Source: Chloroflexota bacterium (lineage in GTDB: Bacteria > Chloroflexota > Anaerolineae > B4-G1 > SLSP01). Taken from it: 32,358 nucleotides of DNA. A model generated the notes under the pieces. That model was not told the DNA's origin. It made no database searches and worked only from the letters and a program-made list of their open reading frames with translations. Position 1 is the first letter of the stretch. Each line of letters begins with the position of its first letter. Location: NCBI GenBank assembly GCA_029555965.1, contig JAKQHY010000038.1, positions 1-32,358 on the forward strand. Direction: 5' to 3'. This document shows, in pieces, positions 22,396-30,189 of the stretch. The position numbers and the translations under genes were made by a program.

Positions 22396-22491
22396 AAAAC
22401 GTAAGCCATTGTATACCGGGCCGCCGGTTTTTCAATTTCACACTATCTCCAGCGTAACAAAGACGGGATGCCACGGTCAACGTTTCGCCAG

Positions 22492-22977
22492 TCATTTCCG
22501 CCCCAGCCACCGCCGCACGGTGGCGGTGTAGGCTGTGTACGCTTCGCCAAATTTGGCCGCGAGATAGGTCTCCTCAGGAACGATCAGCACGTAATGACAG
22601 AGAATCAGCGCAGCCAGCAGTGTCGCCAACGTCCAGAGGGTCTGCATCATCAGCGCGACGCCGCCCAACAGGAGCGCCGCGCCCAGATAGAGCGGATTCC
22701 GCGATAGGGCAAACACGCCGGTTGTGATCACCTGGCTTGTCGGCTGACCGGGATCCGTAGGCTGCCGGAATTGCGCAAACGCCCGGCGCGCCGAAACGAT
22801 AAACCCCGCGCCGATGAGGATAAGCACGACGCCCACCGGGATGAGGATGTGCCTGAGGATTCCCTGCGGCAAGGGAAGCGGAAGCAGCATGTGTAGGGCA
22901 ATCCCCACCAGAAAGGGAACGCCAAAAACGACTTCCCCAATCGCCCAACGGCTCTGATGCGCGGCATCGGCGTTCAC
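22492..22977 (-). CDS. ICMT/PEMT-type membrane methyltransferase family protein
   Basis: A 161-residue protein with four hydrophobic segments. The C-terminal part, QVITTGVFALSRNPLYLG then VPEETYLAAKFGEAYTAY and VRRWLG, is that of the isoprenylcysteine O-methyltransferase / phospholipid methyltransferase family, which uses AdoMet at the membrane. The substrate in bacteria is mostly unknown and this member has no clear lipid-head motif. The start is a GTG (22975-22977) that overlaps the DUF2721 stop by four bases, so the two are translationally coupled. The stop lies near 22492, with nothing notable in the next stretch up to the MITE-like element. Confidence 0.88.
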   Translation of the reverse strand: MNADAAHQSRWAIGEVVFGVPFLVGIALHMLLPLPLPQGILRHILIPVGVVLILIGAGFIVSARRAFAQFRQPTDPGQPTSQVITTGVFALSRNPLYLGAALLLGGVALMMQTLWTLATLLAALILCHYVLIVPEETYLAAKFGEAYTAYTATVRRWLGRK

Positions 22978-23372
22978 TGCGGCGGCTCCATATCCTGTAG
23001 TTGGAGCTTGAGCGCGTCCACGGAGATCAGGATCTCCCAGAACGACAGCGCCAACGAGGCCAGCATCAGCACCAGCGCCGCGCCGAACACCCCTTCACCG
23101 GCGAGCATCTGCCCGGCGAACAGCAGGAACATGCACAGCACACAGGCGAACAGACTGGCAATGCCCAACGCCTGCATATCGCGGATGATGTAGACGCGCT
23201 GCCGCAGGTTCGCCAACTGCCCTGCCACGCCGGGAGCCGGCTCGGTCTGGTAACGGCGGTGCAGCTCGCGGATCAAGTTGGCGAGGGTGAGGAAGCGATT
23301 GGTGTACGCCAGCAGCAACAGCGACAGCGCCGGGAACAACAAAGCGGGGGTGGTCAAGGTCAGCTCCATCAT
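22974..23372 (-). CDS. DUF2721 membrane protein
   Basis: A 132-residue protein. The ATG at 23372 was chosen; AGGAGGG lies five bases upstream, and the preceding in-frame TTG is less likely. Three hydrophobic segments are seen (LTTPALLFPALSLLLLAYTN, ALGIASLFACVLCMFLLFAG and GAALVLMLASLALSFWEILI), with the RFLTLANLIRELHRRY and RVYIIRDMQALG motifs between. This is the DUF2721 pattern. The function of that family is unknown. It is the first gene of a two-gene unit with the ICMT-like gene. Confidence 0.85.
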   Translation of the reverse strand: MMELTLTTPALLFPALSLLLLAYTNRFLTLANLIRELHRRYQTEPAPGVAGQLANLRQRVYIIRDMQALGIASLFACVLCMFLLFAGQMLAGEGVFGAALVLMLASLALSFWEILISVDALKLQLQDMEPPQ

Positions 23373-23445
23373 CAATCCCTCCTAAAGGTGCGCGCGTAGC
23401 ATGACGCGCCATTCTGATTTTCGCCATACGCCCGCACAGCCCCAA

Positions 23446-23480
23446 CAAAATTCCCCGTTCTTTTCGACCGGGGAATTTTG
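23446..23480. terminator. Hairpin downstream of the DUF5679 gene
   Basis: CAAAATTCCCCG (23446-23457) pairs with CGGGGAATTTTG (23469-23480), 12 bp with an 11-base loop. It lies 16 bases after the DUF5679 stop and before DUF2721. The A/T-rich outer part of the stem is terminator-like, but only a short T-run follows. Confidence 0.6.
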
Positions 23481-23496
23481 GGTGAAACTTTAGCGT

Positions 23497-23655
23497 TTAT
23501 TTTTCTTTTTCTTTGGGCAAGAAGCGTGTCACCTTTGTCCCACACTCTGGACAGGTACCCTGGGCCATCTGCCGGCCATTGGCCGCATCCTTGACCGCGC
23601 CATCCTTGACCGTTTGCTTCTTCCGACACTTGACGCAGTAACCTTCGAATTCCAT
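23497..23655 (-). CDS. DUF5679-like small zinc-ribbon protein
   Basis: A 52-residue protein missed by a length cut-off. It reads MEFEGYCVKCRKKQTV, then GRQMAQGTCPECGTKVTRF, and a Lys-rich tail. The CVKC and CPEC knuckles with GRxxxQGxCPxCGTK fit DUF5679, whose members are small zinc-ribbon proteins of unknown role found in Chloroflexota and Actinomycetota, often near or resembling C-terminal tails of topoisomerase I. AAGGAGG lies seven bases before the ATG at 23655. A good promoter at 23753-23780 and a hairpin at 23446-23480 make it a free-standing transcription unit. Confidence 0.85.
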   Translation of the reverse strand: MEFEGYCVKCRKKQTVKDGAVKDAANGRQMAQGTCPECGTKVTRFLPKEKEK

Positions 23656-23752
23656 CGTAAAGCCTCCTTATTATGATTGTGGTATGGATAGTACAATTCG
23701 ATCTTTCCCAAACGTCATAGGACGAGTGGGGTGTAGCCATGTCACTGTTTTC

Positions 23753-23780
23753 AGTATAGGGAATTTGTGGGATTAGTCAA
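23753..23780 (-). promoter_or_regulatory. Sigma70-type promoter for the DUF5679 gene
   Basis: On the minus strand TTGACT (23775-23780) and TATACT (23753-23758) are 16 bases apart. The -35 contains the TGA stop of the upstream acyltransferase gene. The expected leader is about 90 bases. The bases before the -10 (CAAATTCCC) match the promoter at 1410-1437. Confidence 0.6.
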
Positions 23781-24919
23781 TCGGTTCGACGGTAGGGCAG
23801 CCGAGCGCGCAGGACGCGAAGCCAATGACTTGCGCCCCAACTCATCGCCAGTCCGCCGGCGAAAACGGCGCAGAATTTCAGCCAGGCCGGCCAGGAAAGC
23901 GAGGTCAGTAGGTATTGCAGCCAGTGAACGATCGGATAGTGGAAAAGATAGATGCCAAAGGCGTTATCGTTCAGACTGTTGAGCATCGCAGACCGTTTCT
24001 GGACGAATTTTCGGAAGACGCCAAGCAGCCCCAGGCAGATTCCGGCGCAACTGATGGCAAAGGCCGTGCGGTTGACAACCTGGATTGCCAGCCCGGCAGC
24101 ATCTCCTCCGGTGAAACCATAGATGAGAAAGGATACCATTCCTCCAAGGCCCCAGTATCCCCAATGCTGCGGCCAACCCGCGCGGCGCCATTTCTGACCG
24201 CTGCCGAGCGCCATCCCCAGGAGAAAATAGGCGAAATACAGAGGAACCTTGCCAGGCTGCACGTCGAATGGCCCTAACCGGGTGACCCACCTATCGGGCG
24301 CTGTAAAAAGACCCATCGGCACAAACGCAACTATCGTCACAAGGCTTATCACGAGCGCCGTCGGCTCACGCCGCAGTTTTTCCAAAATGGCTGGGACGAC
24401 GTGATGAACCAGCGCGACGATCCCGTCAAACGCGAGCAAAACCCAGAGGAACCACGCCGCCCCGATCAGCCAACCGTCGGTCGTGAAGTACCGGATCCAG
24501 TAAGGCGTAGGCGAATCGTGCTTCGCCATGAGATACGAAGGCCAAAAAGCGAGGGGCGAGAGCAGGAACGCGGAGACGATGAACGGAACGCCCAACCGCC
24601 GCAGCCGCGATACAAAGAATCCGGCGCTTCCTTTGCGGTCCAGTCCGGGGAATACGAACAATCCAGAAATCAGGAACAGCAAGGGGATCGTAAACAAATA
24701 GGCGAGCGAGAACGGCCAATCCAGCGCCGGCCAGCGATGGGGATCAACCACCGGCACCATGGAATTAACGTAATCGTACGGATTGTATCTGCTGAAGGAT
24801 GTATAGGCCAACGCTGCGTGGATGAAGATCACCAAAATGACAGCAAACGAGCGGAGAGAATCCATGGCGATGTCGCGTTCTACGGGCAGGGGTGTTTGCT
24901 TTCCATGGTTCATGACCAT
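23777..24919 (-). CDS. Acyltransferase 3 family membrane protein
   Basis: A 380-residue integral membrane protein with about ten hydrophobic helices. The N-terminal signature RDIAMDSLRSFAVILVIFIH and the later LFLISGLFVFPGLDRKGSAGFFVSRLRRLGVPF, and near the C-terminus NDNAFGIYLFHYPIVHWLQY, place it in the acyltransferase 3 (OafA/glucan-biosynthesis-C-like) family. These move acyl groups, often acetyl or succinyl, to surface glycans. The conserved His of the first helix (FIH) and the SRLRRLGVP motif are present. No SGNH domain is fused. AAAGGAGG precedes the ATG at 24919. The acceptor is unknown and no glycan gene lies nearby. Confidence 0.9.
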   Translation of the reverse strand: MVMNHGKQTPLPVERDIAMDSLRSFAVILVIFIHAALAYTSFSRYNPYDYVNSMVPVVDPHRWPALDWPFSLAYLFTIPLLFLISGLFVFPGLDRKGSAGFFVSRLRRLGVPFIVSAFLLSPLAFWPSYLMAKHDSPTPYWIRYFTTDGWLIGAAWFLWVLLAFDGIVALVHHVVPAILEKLRREPTALVISLVTIVAFVPMGLFTAPDRWVTRLGPFDVQPGKVPLYFAYFLLGMALGSGQKWRRAGWPQHWGYWGLGGMVSFLIYGFTGGDAAGLAIQVVNRTAFAISCAGICLGLLGVFRKFVQKRSAMLNSLNDNAFGIYLFHYPIVHWLQYLLTSLSWPAWLKFCAVFAGGLAMSWGASHWLRVLRARLPYRRTD

Positions 24920-25005
24920 AAAGGGTGCCTCCTTTACCGGTTGGGTGATGTGTTGTGTGGGTGCGTTTCAGATTTAGGGTAGTGCGCCGCGCAGTGCGCT
25001 ACTGG

Positions 25006-25095
25006 CGGCCTAAAGGCCGGTAATGAGGGTGATTTTTCGTGACCGCGCTGCGCGCGGTCACGAAAAATCACCGCTCAAATCGCGGCTTCAGCCGC
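25006..25095. repeat. Tripartite palindrome element, second copy with a different central stem
   Basis: CGGCCTAAAGGCCG (25006-25019), a perfect 21-bp stem with a 3-base loop (25028-25072), and GCGGCTTCAGCCGC (25082-25095) are separated by 8 and 9 bases. The layout equals that of 1496-1586, but the central stem sequence is unrelated apart from a shared GTGAC. It lies between the acyltransferase start and the thrS promoter. The remaining DNA up to 25150 shows nothing else clear. Confidence 0.75.
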
Positions 25096-25156
25096 ACCTG
25101 ACAGGCGGTAGCCAGATTGCCCTTTTTGTGAAACGCCCCCCTGTTGTGTAATTGAT

Positions 25157-25185
25157 TTGCAGATTTTCGCAAACACGGTTATAAT
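25157..25185 (+). promoter_or_regulatory. Promoter of the thrS T-box transcript
   Basis: TATAAT (25180-25185) is a consensus -10. TTGCAG (25157-25162) stands 17 bases upstream as a weak -35. Transcription would start near 25192, about 20 bases before Stem I of the T-box leader. Confidence 0.65.
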
Positions 25186-25210
25186 ATCACCATAGTCGCA
25201 AAAGCGTCAA

Positions 25211-25458
25211 GCGGGACGAGTATCCGGCAGACAACGACAGAGAATGGCGGTCACTGACTGAGAGCCGCCTCCGTGGAAGCAGCCATCAGCTTCCCAAACC
25301 CGGCGAAAACCCCCCGCGAGCGAGGTCTGGAAAGGATTCTCCCAGTAAAGACCTTCGGGTAAGCCCGTTACAGCCGTCGAGTGCCGAATGACTTCATTCG
25401 GAACTTGGGTGGAACCACGCAACGCCCCGCGTCCCAAGAGATGCGGGGCGTTTTTGTT
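25211..25458 (+). promoter_or_regulatory. T-box leader with threonine (ACC) specifier upstream of thrS
   Basis: This leader lets uncharged tRNA-Thr turn on thrS. GCGGG (25211-25215) pairs with CCCGC (25313-25317) at the base of Stem I. The Specifier Loop has the typical 5' AGTA (25219-25222) and 3' GAA, and the codon is ACC (25309-25311), Thr. The CCGG arms (25224-25227 and 25300-25303) close it above. ACAGAGAATGGCGG fits the conserved part of Stem I. The T-box GGGTGGAACCACG has bulge TGGA (25410-25413), which would pair with a U discriminator base, as in tRNA-Thr of some Gram-positives. The terminator AACGCCCCGC / GCGGGGCGTT (25421-25452) ends in TTTTT. Confidence 0.93.
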
Positions 25459-25471
25459 TGTGGAGAAAGAA

Positions 25472-25531
25472 GAAATGAGTAATGAGTAATGAGTGACTAA
25501 CACTCAGCACTCGTTTCCAATTACTCATTTC
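25472..25531. repeat. Short-word hairpin between T-box terminator and thrS
   Basis: GAAATGAGTAAT (25472-25483) is inverted at 25520-25531; an inner GAGTG-ACTAA-CACTC hairpin lies between, and further TTTCTCATTACTC words follow to 25550. It is made of the same GAGTAATG words as the dedA hairpin at 14442. It sits in the leader after the terminator and so would be transcribed only on read-through. It leaves the AAGGAGG at 25561 free. Confidence 0.6.
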
Positions 25532-25574
25532 CCATTTCTCATTACTCTTTACCCTATTCTAAGGAGGTAACACC

Positions 25575-27368
25575 ATGAACGCTACAAGTTCCGCTGACTA
25601 TCACGACAGTCAATTGTACCGGATTCGCCACTCGGCGGCGCACATGATGGCCGCTGCCGTGTTGGAGATGTTTCCCGACGCCGGGATCGCCATTGGGCCG
25701 CCCATCGAAAACGGCTTCTACTACGACTTCGACCTGCCGCGCGCGCTCACCCTGGAAGACCTGGAGCAGATCGAGGCGCGGATGCGAGAATTGATCGCCG
25801 CTCGACACGACTTCGTCTACCAGGAGATCAACGCGGAGGACGCGCGCGCGCTATTCGCCCATCAGACCTACAAGCTGGAATTGATTGACGGCATCCTGGC
25901 CGGCGGCGTGGACGAGGACGGCAATCCCGTCAGCGAGGCGCCGAAGCTCTCCATCTACAAGAGCGGCCCGTTCACGGACCTGTGCCGGGGGCCGCACGTC
26001 GCCAACTCGCGGGAAATCAACCCGAAGGCCATCAAGCTGCTCAACGTCGCCGGGGCGTACTGGCGCGGCGACGAGAAGCGCCCGATGCTGCAACGCATCT
26101 ACGGCACGGCGTTTGAGTCGCCCCAGGAGTTGAAGGCGTACCTGGACTGGCTGGAAGAGGTGAAGAAGCGCGATCACCGGCGGCTGATCCGCGAACTCGA
26201 CCTGGTCTCCTTCCACGAGGAAGCCGGGCCGGGGCTGGCCTACTGGCATCCGCGCGGCGCGATCATGCGCAAGGAGATCGAGGACTTCTGGCGGGATCGC
26301 CACATTGAGGGCGGCTACGATTTTGTCTACACGCCGCATATCGGCAAGTCGTGGCTGTGGGAAACGTCCGGCCACCTCGACTTCTACAAGGAAAGTATGT
26401 ACTCCTCGATGGACGTGGACGGGCAGGATTACTACATCAAGCCGATGAACTGCCCCTTCCACATCCTGATCTACAAGACGCGGTTGCGCTCCTACCGCGA
26501 GCTGCCCCTGCGCTGGGCCGAACTCGGCACGGTCTACCGCTACGAGAAGAGCGGCGTGCTCCACGGGCTGATGCGCGTGCGCGGCTTCACGCAGGACGAC
26601 GCGCACATCATCTGCACGCCAGAACAAATCGAGGGGGAGGCGCTGCGCGTGCTGCGCTTCTCGCTGGCGCTCCTGCGCGCTTTCGGGTTCGAGCAGATCG
26701 AGGCCTATCTCTCGACGCGCCCGGAGAAAGCGGTGGGCGAACCGGCGCGGTGGGAACAGGCGCAGGAATCGCTGCTGCGCGCCATCAATGCTGAGGGGCT
26801 GGTCTACCAGATAGACGAGGGCGGCGGTGCGTTCTACGGCCCGAAGATTGACCTCAAGATCAAGGACGCGCTGGGCCGCGAGTGGCAGTTGACGACGATC
26901 CAGTTCGATTTCAACGAGCCGGAGCGATTCGATATGACGTATGTGGGCGAGGACGGCCTGGAGCACCGGCCTTACATGGTGCATCGCGCGCTGCTCGGCT
27001 CGCTGGAGCGCTTCTTCGGCATCCTGGTGGAGCACTACGCCGGCGCGTTCCCGGTGTGGATTGCGCCGGAGCAGATGCGCGTCATCCCCATTGCCGACCG
27101 GCACATCGAGTACGCGAAGCAGGTGGAAGATCGGCTGCGCCAGGCGCACTTCCGTGTCAGCACGGACGTGTCAACGTCACGGATGAACGCCAAAATCCGC
27201 GAGGCGCAGTTGATGAAGGTGCCGTACATGCTCGTCATCGGCGACAAAGAGGTGGAATCAGGCGCGGTCGCCGTGCGGCTGCGCAGCGGCAAAGACCTGG
27301 GCGCCATGCCGCTGGCCGACTTCGTGGCGTATGTGGAGAAGGCGGTGAGCGAGAAGGCGCTGGAGTAA
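25575..27368 (+). CDS. thrS: Threonyl-tRNA synthetase lacking the N-terminal TGS domain
   Basis: A 597-residue class IIa synthetase that charges tRNA-Thr. AAGGAGG precedes the ATG at 25575. The protein starts almost directly in the editing (SAD) domain: RIRHSAAHMMAAAV with the HxxxH metal site and IGPPIENGFYYDF, then TDLCRGPH. The TGS domain of about 60 residues seen in most ThrRS is missing. The catalytic core has HPRGAIMRKEIEDFW, the zinc Cys in MNCPFH, motif 2 FRYEKS-type VYRYEKSGVLHGL-MRVRGFTQDD, and motif 3 PYMVHRALLGSLERFFGIL. The HGTP anticodon-binding domain (PEQMRVIPIADRHIEYA) ends it. Expression is set by the T-box leader, and a strong intrinsic terminator follows. Confidence 0.97.
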   Translation: MNATSSADYHDSQLYRIRHSAAHMMAAAVLEMFPDAGIAIGPPIENGFYYDFDLPRALTLEDLEQIEARMRELIAARHDFVYQEINAEDARALFAHQTYKLELIDGILAGGVDEDGNPVSEAPKLSIYKSGPFTDLCRGPHVANSREINPKAIKLLNVAGAYWRGDEKRPMLQRIYGTAFESPQELKAYLDWLEEVKKRDHRRLIRELDLVSFHEEAGPGLAYWHPRGAIMRKEIEDFWRDRHIEGGYDFVYTPHIGKSWLWETSGHLDFYKESMYSSMDVDGQDYYIKPMNCPFHILIYKTRLRSYRELPLRWAELGTVYRYEKSGVLHGLMRVRGFTQDDAHIICTPEQIEGEALRVLRFSLALLRAFGFEQIEAYLSTRPEKAVGEPARWEQAQESLLRAINAEGLVYQIDEGGGAFYGPKIDLKIKDALGREWQLTTIQFDFNEPERFDMTYVGEDGLEHRPYMVHRALLGSLERFFGILVEHYAGAFPVWIAPEQMRVIPIADRHIEYAKQVEDRLRQAHFRVSTDVSTSRMNAKIREAQLMKVPYMLVIGDKEVESGAVAVRLRSGKDLGAMPLADFVAYVEKAVSEKALE

Positions 27369-27395
27369 GCGGATCAGCGGATCAGTGAATCAGCG

Positions 27396-27432
27396 AAAAA
27401 GCGAGTGGGGGATTGCCCTCACTCGCTTTTTT
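27396..27432 (+). terminator. Intrinsic terminator of thrS
   Basis: GCGAGTGGGGG pairs with the matching arm ending CACTCGC (27401-27411 with 27416-27426; one G-U pair), with an ATTG loop. AAAAA precedes and TTTTTT follows. This is the clearest intrinsic terminator in the window, 28 bases after the thrS stop. Confidence 0.9.
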
Positions 27433-27440
27433 GTTGGAAA

Positions 27441-27566
27441 CCTGCGAACGAATTCGCAGGCTGATACGGAAAACCCGTTGAAACGGGTTAAAAACTAATC
27501 CGGTGAAGGTAAGTTGAGTGCGTTTCTAACGCACTTTTCATAGCAGCCGATGGTTTCAACCATCGG
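27441..27566. repeat. Array of four unrelated short palindromes
   Basis: Four perfect hairpins lie in 126 bases: CCTGCGAACGAATTCGCAGG (27441-27460), AACCCGTTGAAACGGGTT (27472-27489), AGTGCGTTTCTAACGCACT (27517-27535) and CCGATGGTTTCAACCATCGG (27547-27566). Each has a stem of 8-9 bp and a loop of 2-4 bases, and most stems end in TT/AA at the loop. Spacers are 11-27 bases. The array fills the gap between the thrS terminator and the convergent beta-helix gene. Confidence 0.8.
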
Positions 27567-27571
27567 GGCGG

Positions 27572-30133
27572 TTAGCCGTTGCGTATCACCATCGGCAAAT
27601 AGACCTTTTGCCACTCACCCAGAGCTAACAAGGCGGTGTTGTTGGTCAGATCGGCTTCGGGGGCAGGGGTGTAAATTCTAGCAGTCAGAGCGAAGGCCTG
27701 TCCAGTCTGAACGGTAGACGTATACCTGGCCGTGACGGTAATTGTGCCCGTGCTTCCGGGGCCTAGGGCGCGAACGTCCCATACGAGGGGGACATCGGGC
27801 CGGGTGGTGACGCCTGCCAACGCGCCCGATGTCATCCAGGTAGGCGCCGTGATGAACGCCGGCAAGGTATTTGTGAGGACCACGGCGCGGGCCGGGGCGG
27901 TTCCATGGTTGGCGACGGTGAGAGTGTACGTCATGAGGGTGTTGGGGATGACCGCCGACGGGCTGTGCAACGCCATCGTCAAGACCAAATCAGGCATATC
28001 GCCAGAAAATACCAGGACGCGCGACGTGAACGGGGCGAGGGGCTGGTCAGCGACCACCTCCATGTGGCCAAGGTCGAAGTAGCGTCGGTAACCGAGATCA
28101 AGAATCTTGGCAGTGGGCGTGTCGTTGTAGAAAATGCGCGCCAACGGCGGCTCACCGGGCGCCTGCGTGTACCAGGTCTCGTGGGAATTTGCGTCCAGCC
28201 CGCTGTAACTTTGCCACTCGGTCAGCGTTTTGCTGCCATCCACGTTGATGGGGGCGGCCATGTAAGGTTGGAAGAAGTAGTTGTTGTCAGACGTGATGAG
28301 GTGGGCACGTTCCGCATCCAAAGTAAAAATGTTTTCTGCGCTTCCGACGACCACGTTGCTGCTCAGCTCCACGCGCGTGGAATTCCCGGAAAGCGCGATT
28401 TGAGATGACCAGGGGTATCCCAGGCCGTTGTGGAAGAGCGTGTTGTTAGCGGCGTTGCCGGTGGAGTTTTGGTAGAGGATACCGGCGGCCGTCGCACTGA
28501 CCACCGTATTCATCCCAATAGTAACATCCCGTGAATAGTTATCAATATAGAAGCCGAAGCCAAACAGCGGTTTGTAAGTCTCATGACACCCATCGGTATT
28601 CCCTCTCGTCTCGATAATCATGTTGTACCAGAAAGCCACCAAATACACCGGGGTGTCCCCCAAACTGTCGCGCCCGAAAGTGCGAATACCGCCACAGTCG
28701 CCTTTAGCATAACAGGCTTCATGGATGACATTCCGTTCAAAAACGTTCATAGAGCCGAATACATCTATGCCATTGTAGCCAATGCGCTCCAATCGGTTAT
28801 AGGCCACGAGGTTGTTGTTGCCGGAGTCGGCGCTCTCATCTACCTTGATGCGGATGCCGTCGCCATCTTCCGTGCAATTGCCGCCGTAACTCCAGGGCCC
28901 CTCCGCATCACACCCCATTCCCGCCGCGCCTAGATACTCGATTCGGCCCACGTCCCGGATGACGTTGCCCTGAATCGTGGAGTTTTTGGTATAGGAGTCA
29001 ATACCCCGGCTGTTGGCGCGCTCGATCACGTTGTTCTCCACTGTCATGTGATTGCCGCCGCGCCAACCGTCGGCGCCATCTTTGGGGGCGTACACCCACG
29101 TTGCCAGGTTGATGCCGATGCCGTCTACGTCGCTGATAGCGCAGTCGCGCACGGTCACGTTGCTGTTTTCGTAGTCACGCAGATTGGTGGGCGTCGTTAC
29201 GCCATGCCGGAACCACCGGCGGATGTCCAACTTTTCAACAATGACGTGAGCAATCTCATCGCCCAAATCCTCGCCCAGGATAACGCCGCCCCAGTCGCGA
29301 TCGTCGTTGCGCAGCACCACGGAGCCTTCCACCTGATTGTCAGCCGGCGCCGTAGCGGTGTAGAGATAGACCTGCTGCGTCGCCGCGTCGTAATACCATT
29401 CACCCTCGCGGTCAAGCGTCCCCAGATGGTTGTTGAGGAAGTAGCCCCAGCCGGTGCAACCGTCCCAACAGTCGTTGCTCTCACTGAAAGTGAGCGTCGT
29501 TCCCGACGTATTCGTCACCTTGCGGTTGAGGATGTACCAGCGCATCCCCCGGATGTGCGCCACCGCGCCGTTCCAATTCCGCGCGGGCAGTTCGTTGTCG
29601 CGGATTTGCGCCGATCCCGGCTGCGCGTCAATGGTGGCATATCCGGCGTCTCCCTCGTCGAGGTTGGGCCAGCGGCCCATCGGCAGGCGCGTGGCGTCGC
29701 GGAAAAGCTGGTTGACGCCGTAGGCAAACTTGCCCGCGTTGCCGCCCGCCGCCAGATTTGCCAGGTAGAGATTGGCGCCGGCCGAAGTCCAGCCGACGAT
29801 GGGCTGCGCGCCGGAAAGCACCGGTGGCGTCGCACACCCGGCAGGATACGCCCCAAACGTGATCGGCGCACTCGCCGTGCCGGAGCGGGCGATGACGAGC
29901 GAGTCGGCCCGCCACACGTCGCCGCACTTGAACAGGACGCTGTCGCCGGGTTGTAGCGCCATGCCGTTGACGTGGCCGATGGTCGCAAACGGCGTATCCG
30001 GCGAAAGGCCGTTGTTGGCGTCATTGCCGGACGTAGAGACGTAGTAAGTCTGCGCCTGCGGCGCGGCTTGCACCGGCCCGGCAATTGGTAGCAGCAAGGC
30101 TACGAGCAAAAAGAATGTGAGTCTGTGGTTCAT
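27572..30133 (-). CDS. Secreted right-handed beta-helix protein with a DUF11 domain and YLPMVIR-type tail
   Basis: An 853-residue exported protein. ACAGGAGGATACCC precedes the ATG. Signal peptide MNHRLTFFLLVALLLPIAGPVQA. The start of the mature part, YYVSTSGNDANNGLSPDTPF, is typical of parallel beta-helix surface proteins. Helical rungs follow, such as VTVRDCAISDVDGIGINL, NHMTVENNVIERANSRGIDS and STIQGNVIRDVG, to about residue 640. A DUF11-type immunoglobulin-like domain covers about 710-835 (MTYTLTVANHGTAPARAVVL and TITVTARY). The protein ends GEWQKVYLPMVIRNG. This fits pectate-lyase-like or glycan-binding proteins, but no catalytic motif was recognised. The C-terminal tail recalls a recurring end of secreted Chloroflexota proteins. 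Confidence 0.9.
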   Translation of the reverse strand: MNHRLTFFLLVALLLPIAGPVQAAPQAQTYYVSTSGNDANNGLSPDTPFATIGHVNGMALQPGDSVLFKCGDVWRADSLVIARSGTASAPITFGAYPAGCATPPVLSGAQPIVGWTSAGANLYLANLAAGGNAGKFAYGVNQLFRDATRLPMGRWPNLDEGDAGYATIDAQPGSAQIRDNELPARNWNGAVAHIRGMRWYILNRKVTNTSGTTLTFSESNDCWDGCTGWGYFLNNHLGTLDREGEWYYDAATQQVYLYTATAPADNQVEGSVVLRNDDRDWGGVILGEDLGDEIAHVIVEKLDIRRWFRHGVTTPTNLRDYENSNVTVRDCAISDVDGIGINLATWVYAPKDGADGWRGGNHMTVENNVIERANSRGIDSYTKNSTIQGNVIRDVGRIEYLGAAGMGCDAEGPWSYGGNCTEDGDGIRIKVDESADSGNNNLVAYNRLERIGYNGIDVFGSMNVFERNVIHEACYAKGDCGGIRTFGRDSLGDTPVYLVAFWYNMIIETRGNTDGCHETYKPLFGFGFYIDNYSRDVTIGMNTVVSATAAGILYQNSTGNAANNTLFHNGLGYPWSSQIALSGNSTRVELSSNVVVGSAENIFTLDAERAHLITSDNNYFFQPYMAAPINVDGSKTLTEWQSYSGLDANSHETWYTQAPGEPPLARIFYNDTPTAKILDLGYRRYFDLGHMEVVADQPLAPFTSRVLVFSGDMPDLVLTMALHSPSAVIPNTLMTYTLTVANHGTAPARAVVLTNTLPAFITAPTWMTSGALAGVTTRPDVPLVWDVRALGPGSTGTITVTARYTSTVQTGQAFALTARIYTPAPEADLTNNTALLALGEWQKVYLPMVIRNG

Positions 30134-30189
30134 GGGTATCCTCCTGTTGTATAGTTGTCAAACTGGAAAGCGAATCTGGCTCACCTGGT

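Noticed and set aside
22401..22491. Possible gene between the ICMT-like gene and the MITE-like element
   Set aside because: No open frame with a start and ribosome site; only the gene's 3' flank is seen.
25851..27149. 432-codon open frame on the minus strand inside thrS
   Set aside because: Antisense to conserved ThrRS motifs; low-complexity Val/Leu/Arg-rich product and no ribosome site.
29048..29956. 302-codon plus-strand frame inside the beta-helix gene
   Set aside because: Antisense to a signal-peptide-bearing protein with regular beta-helix rungs; no domain of its own.
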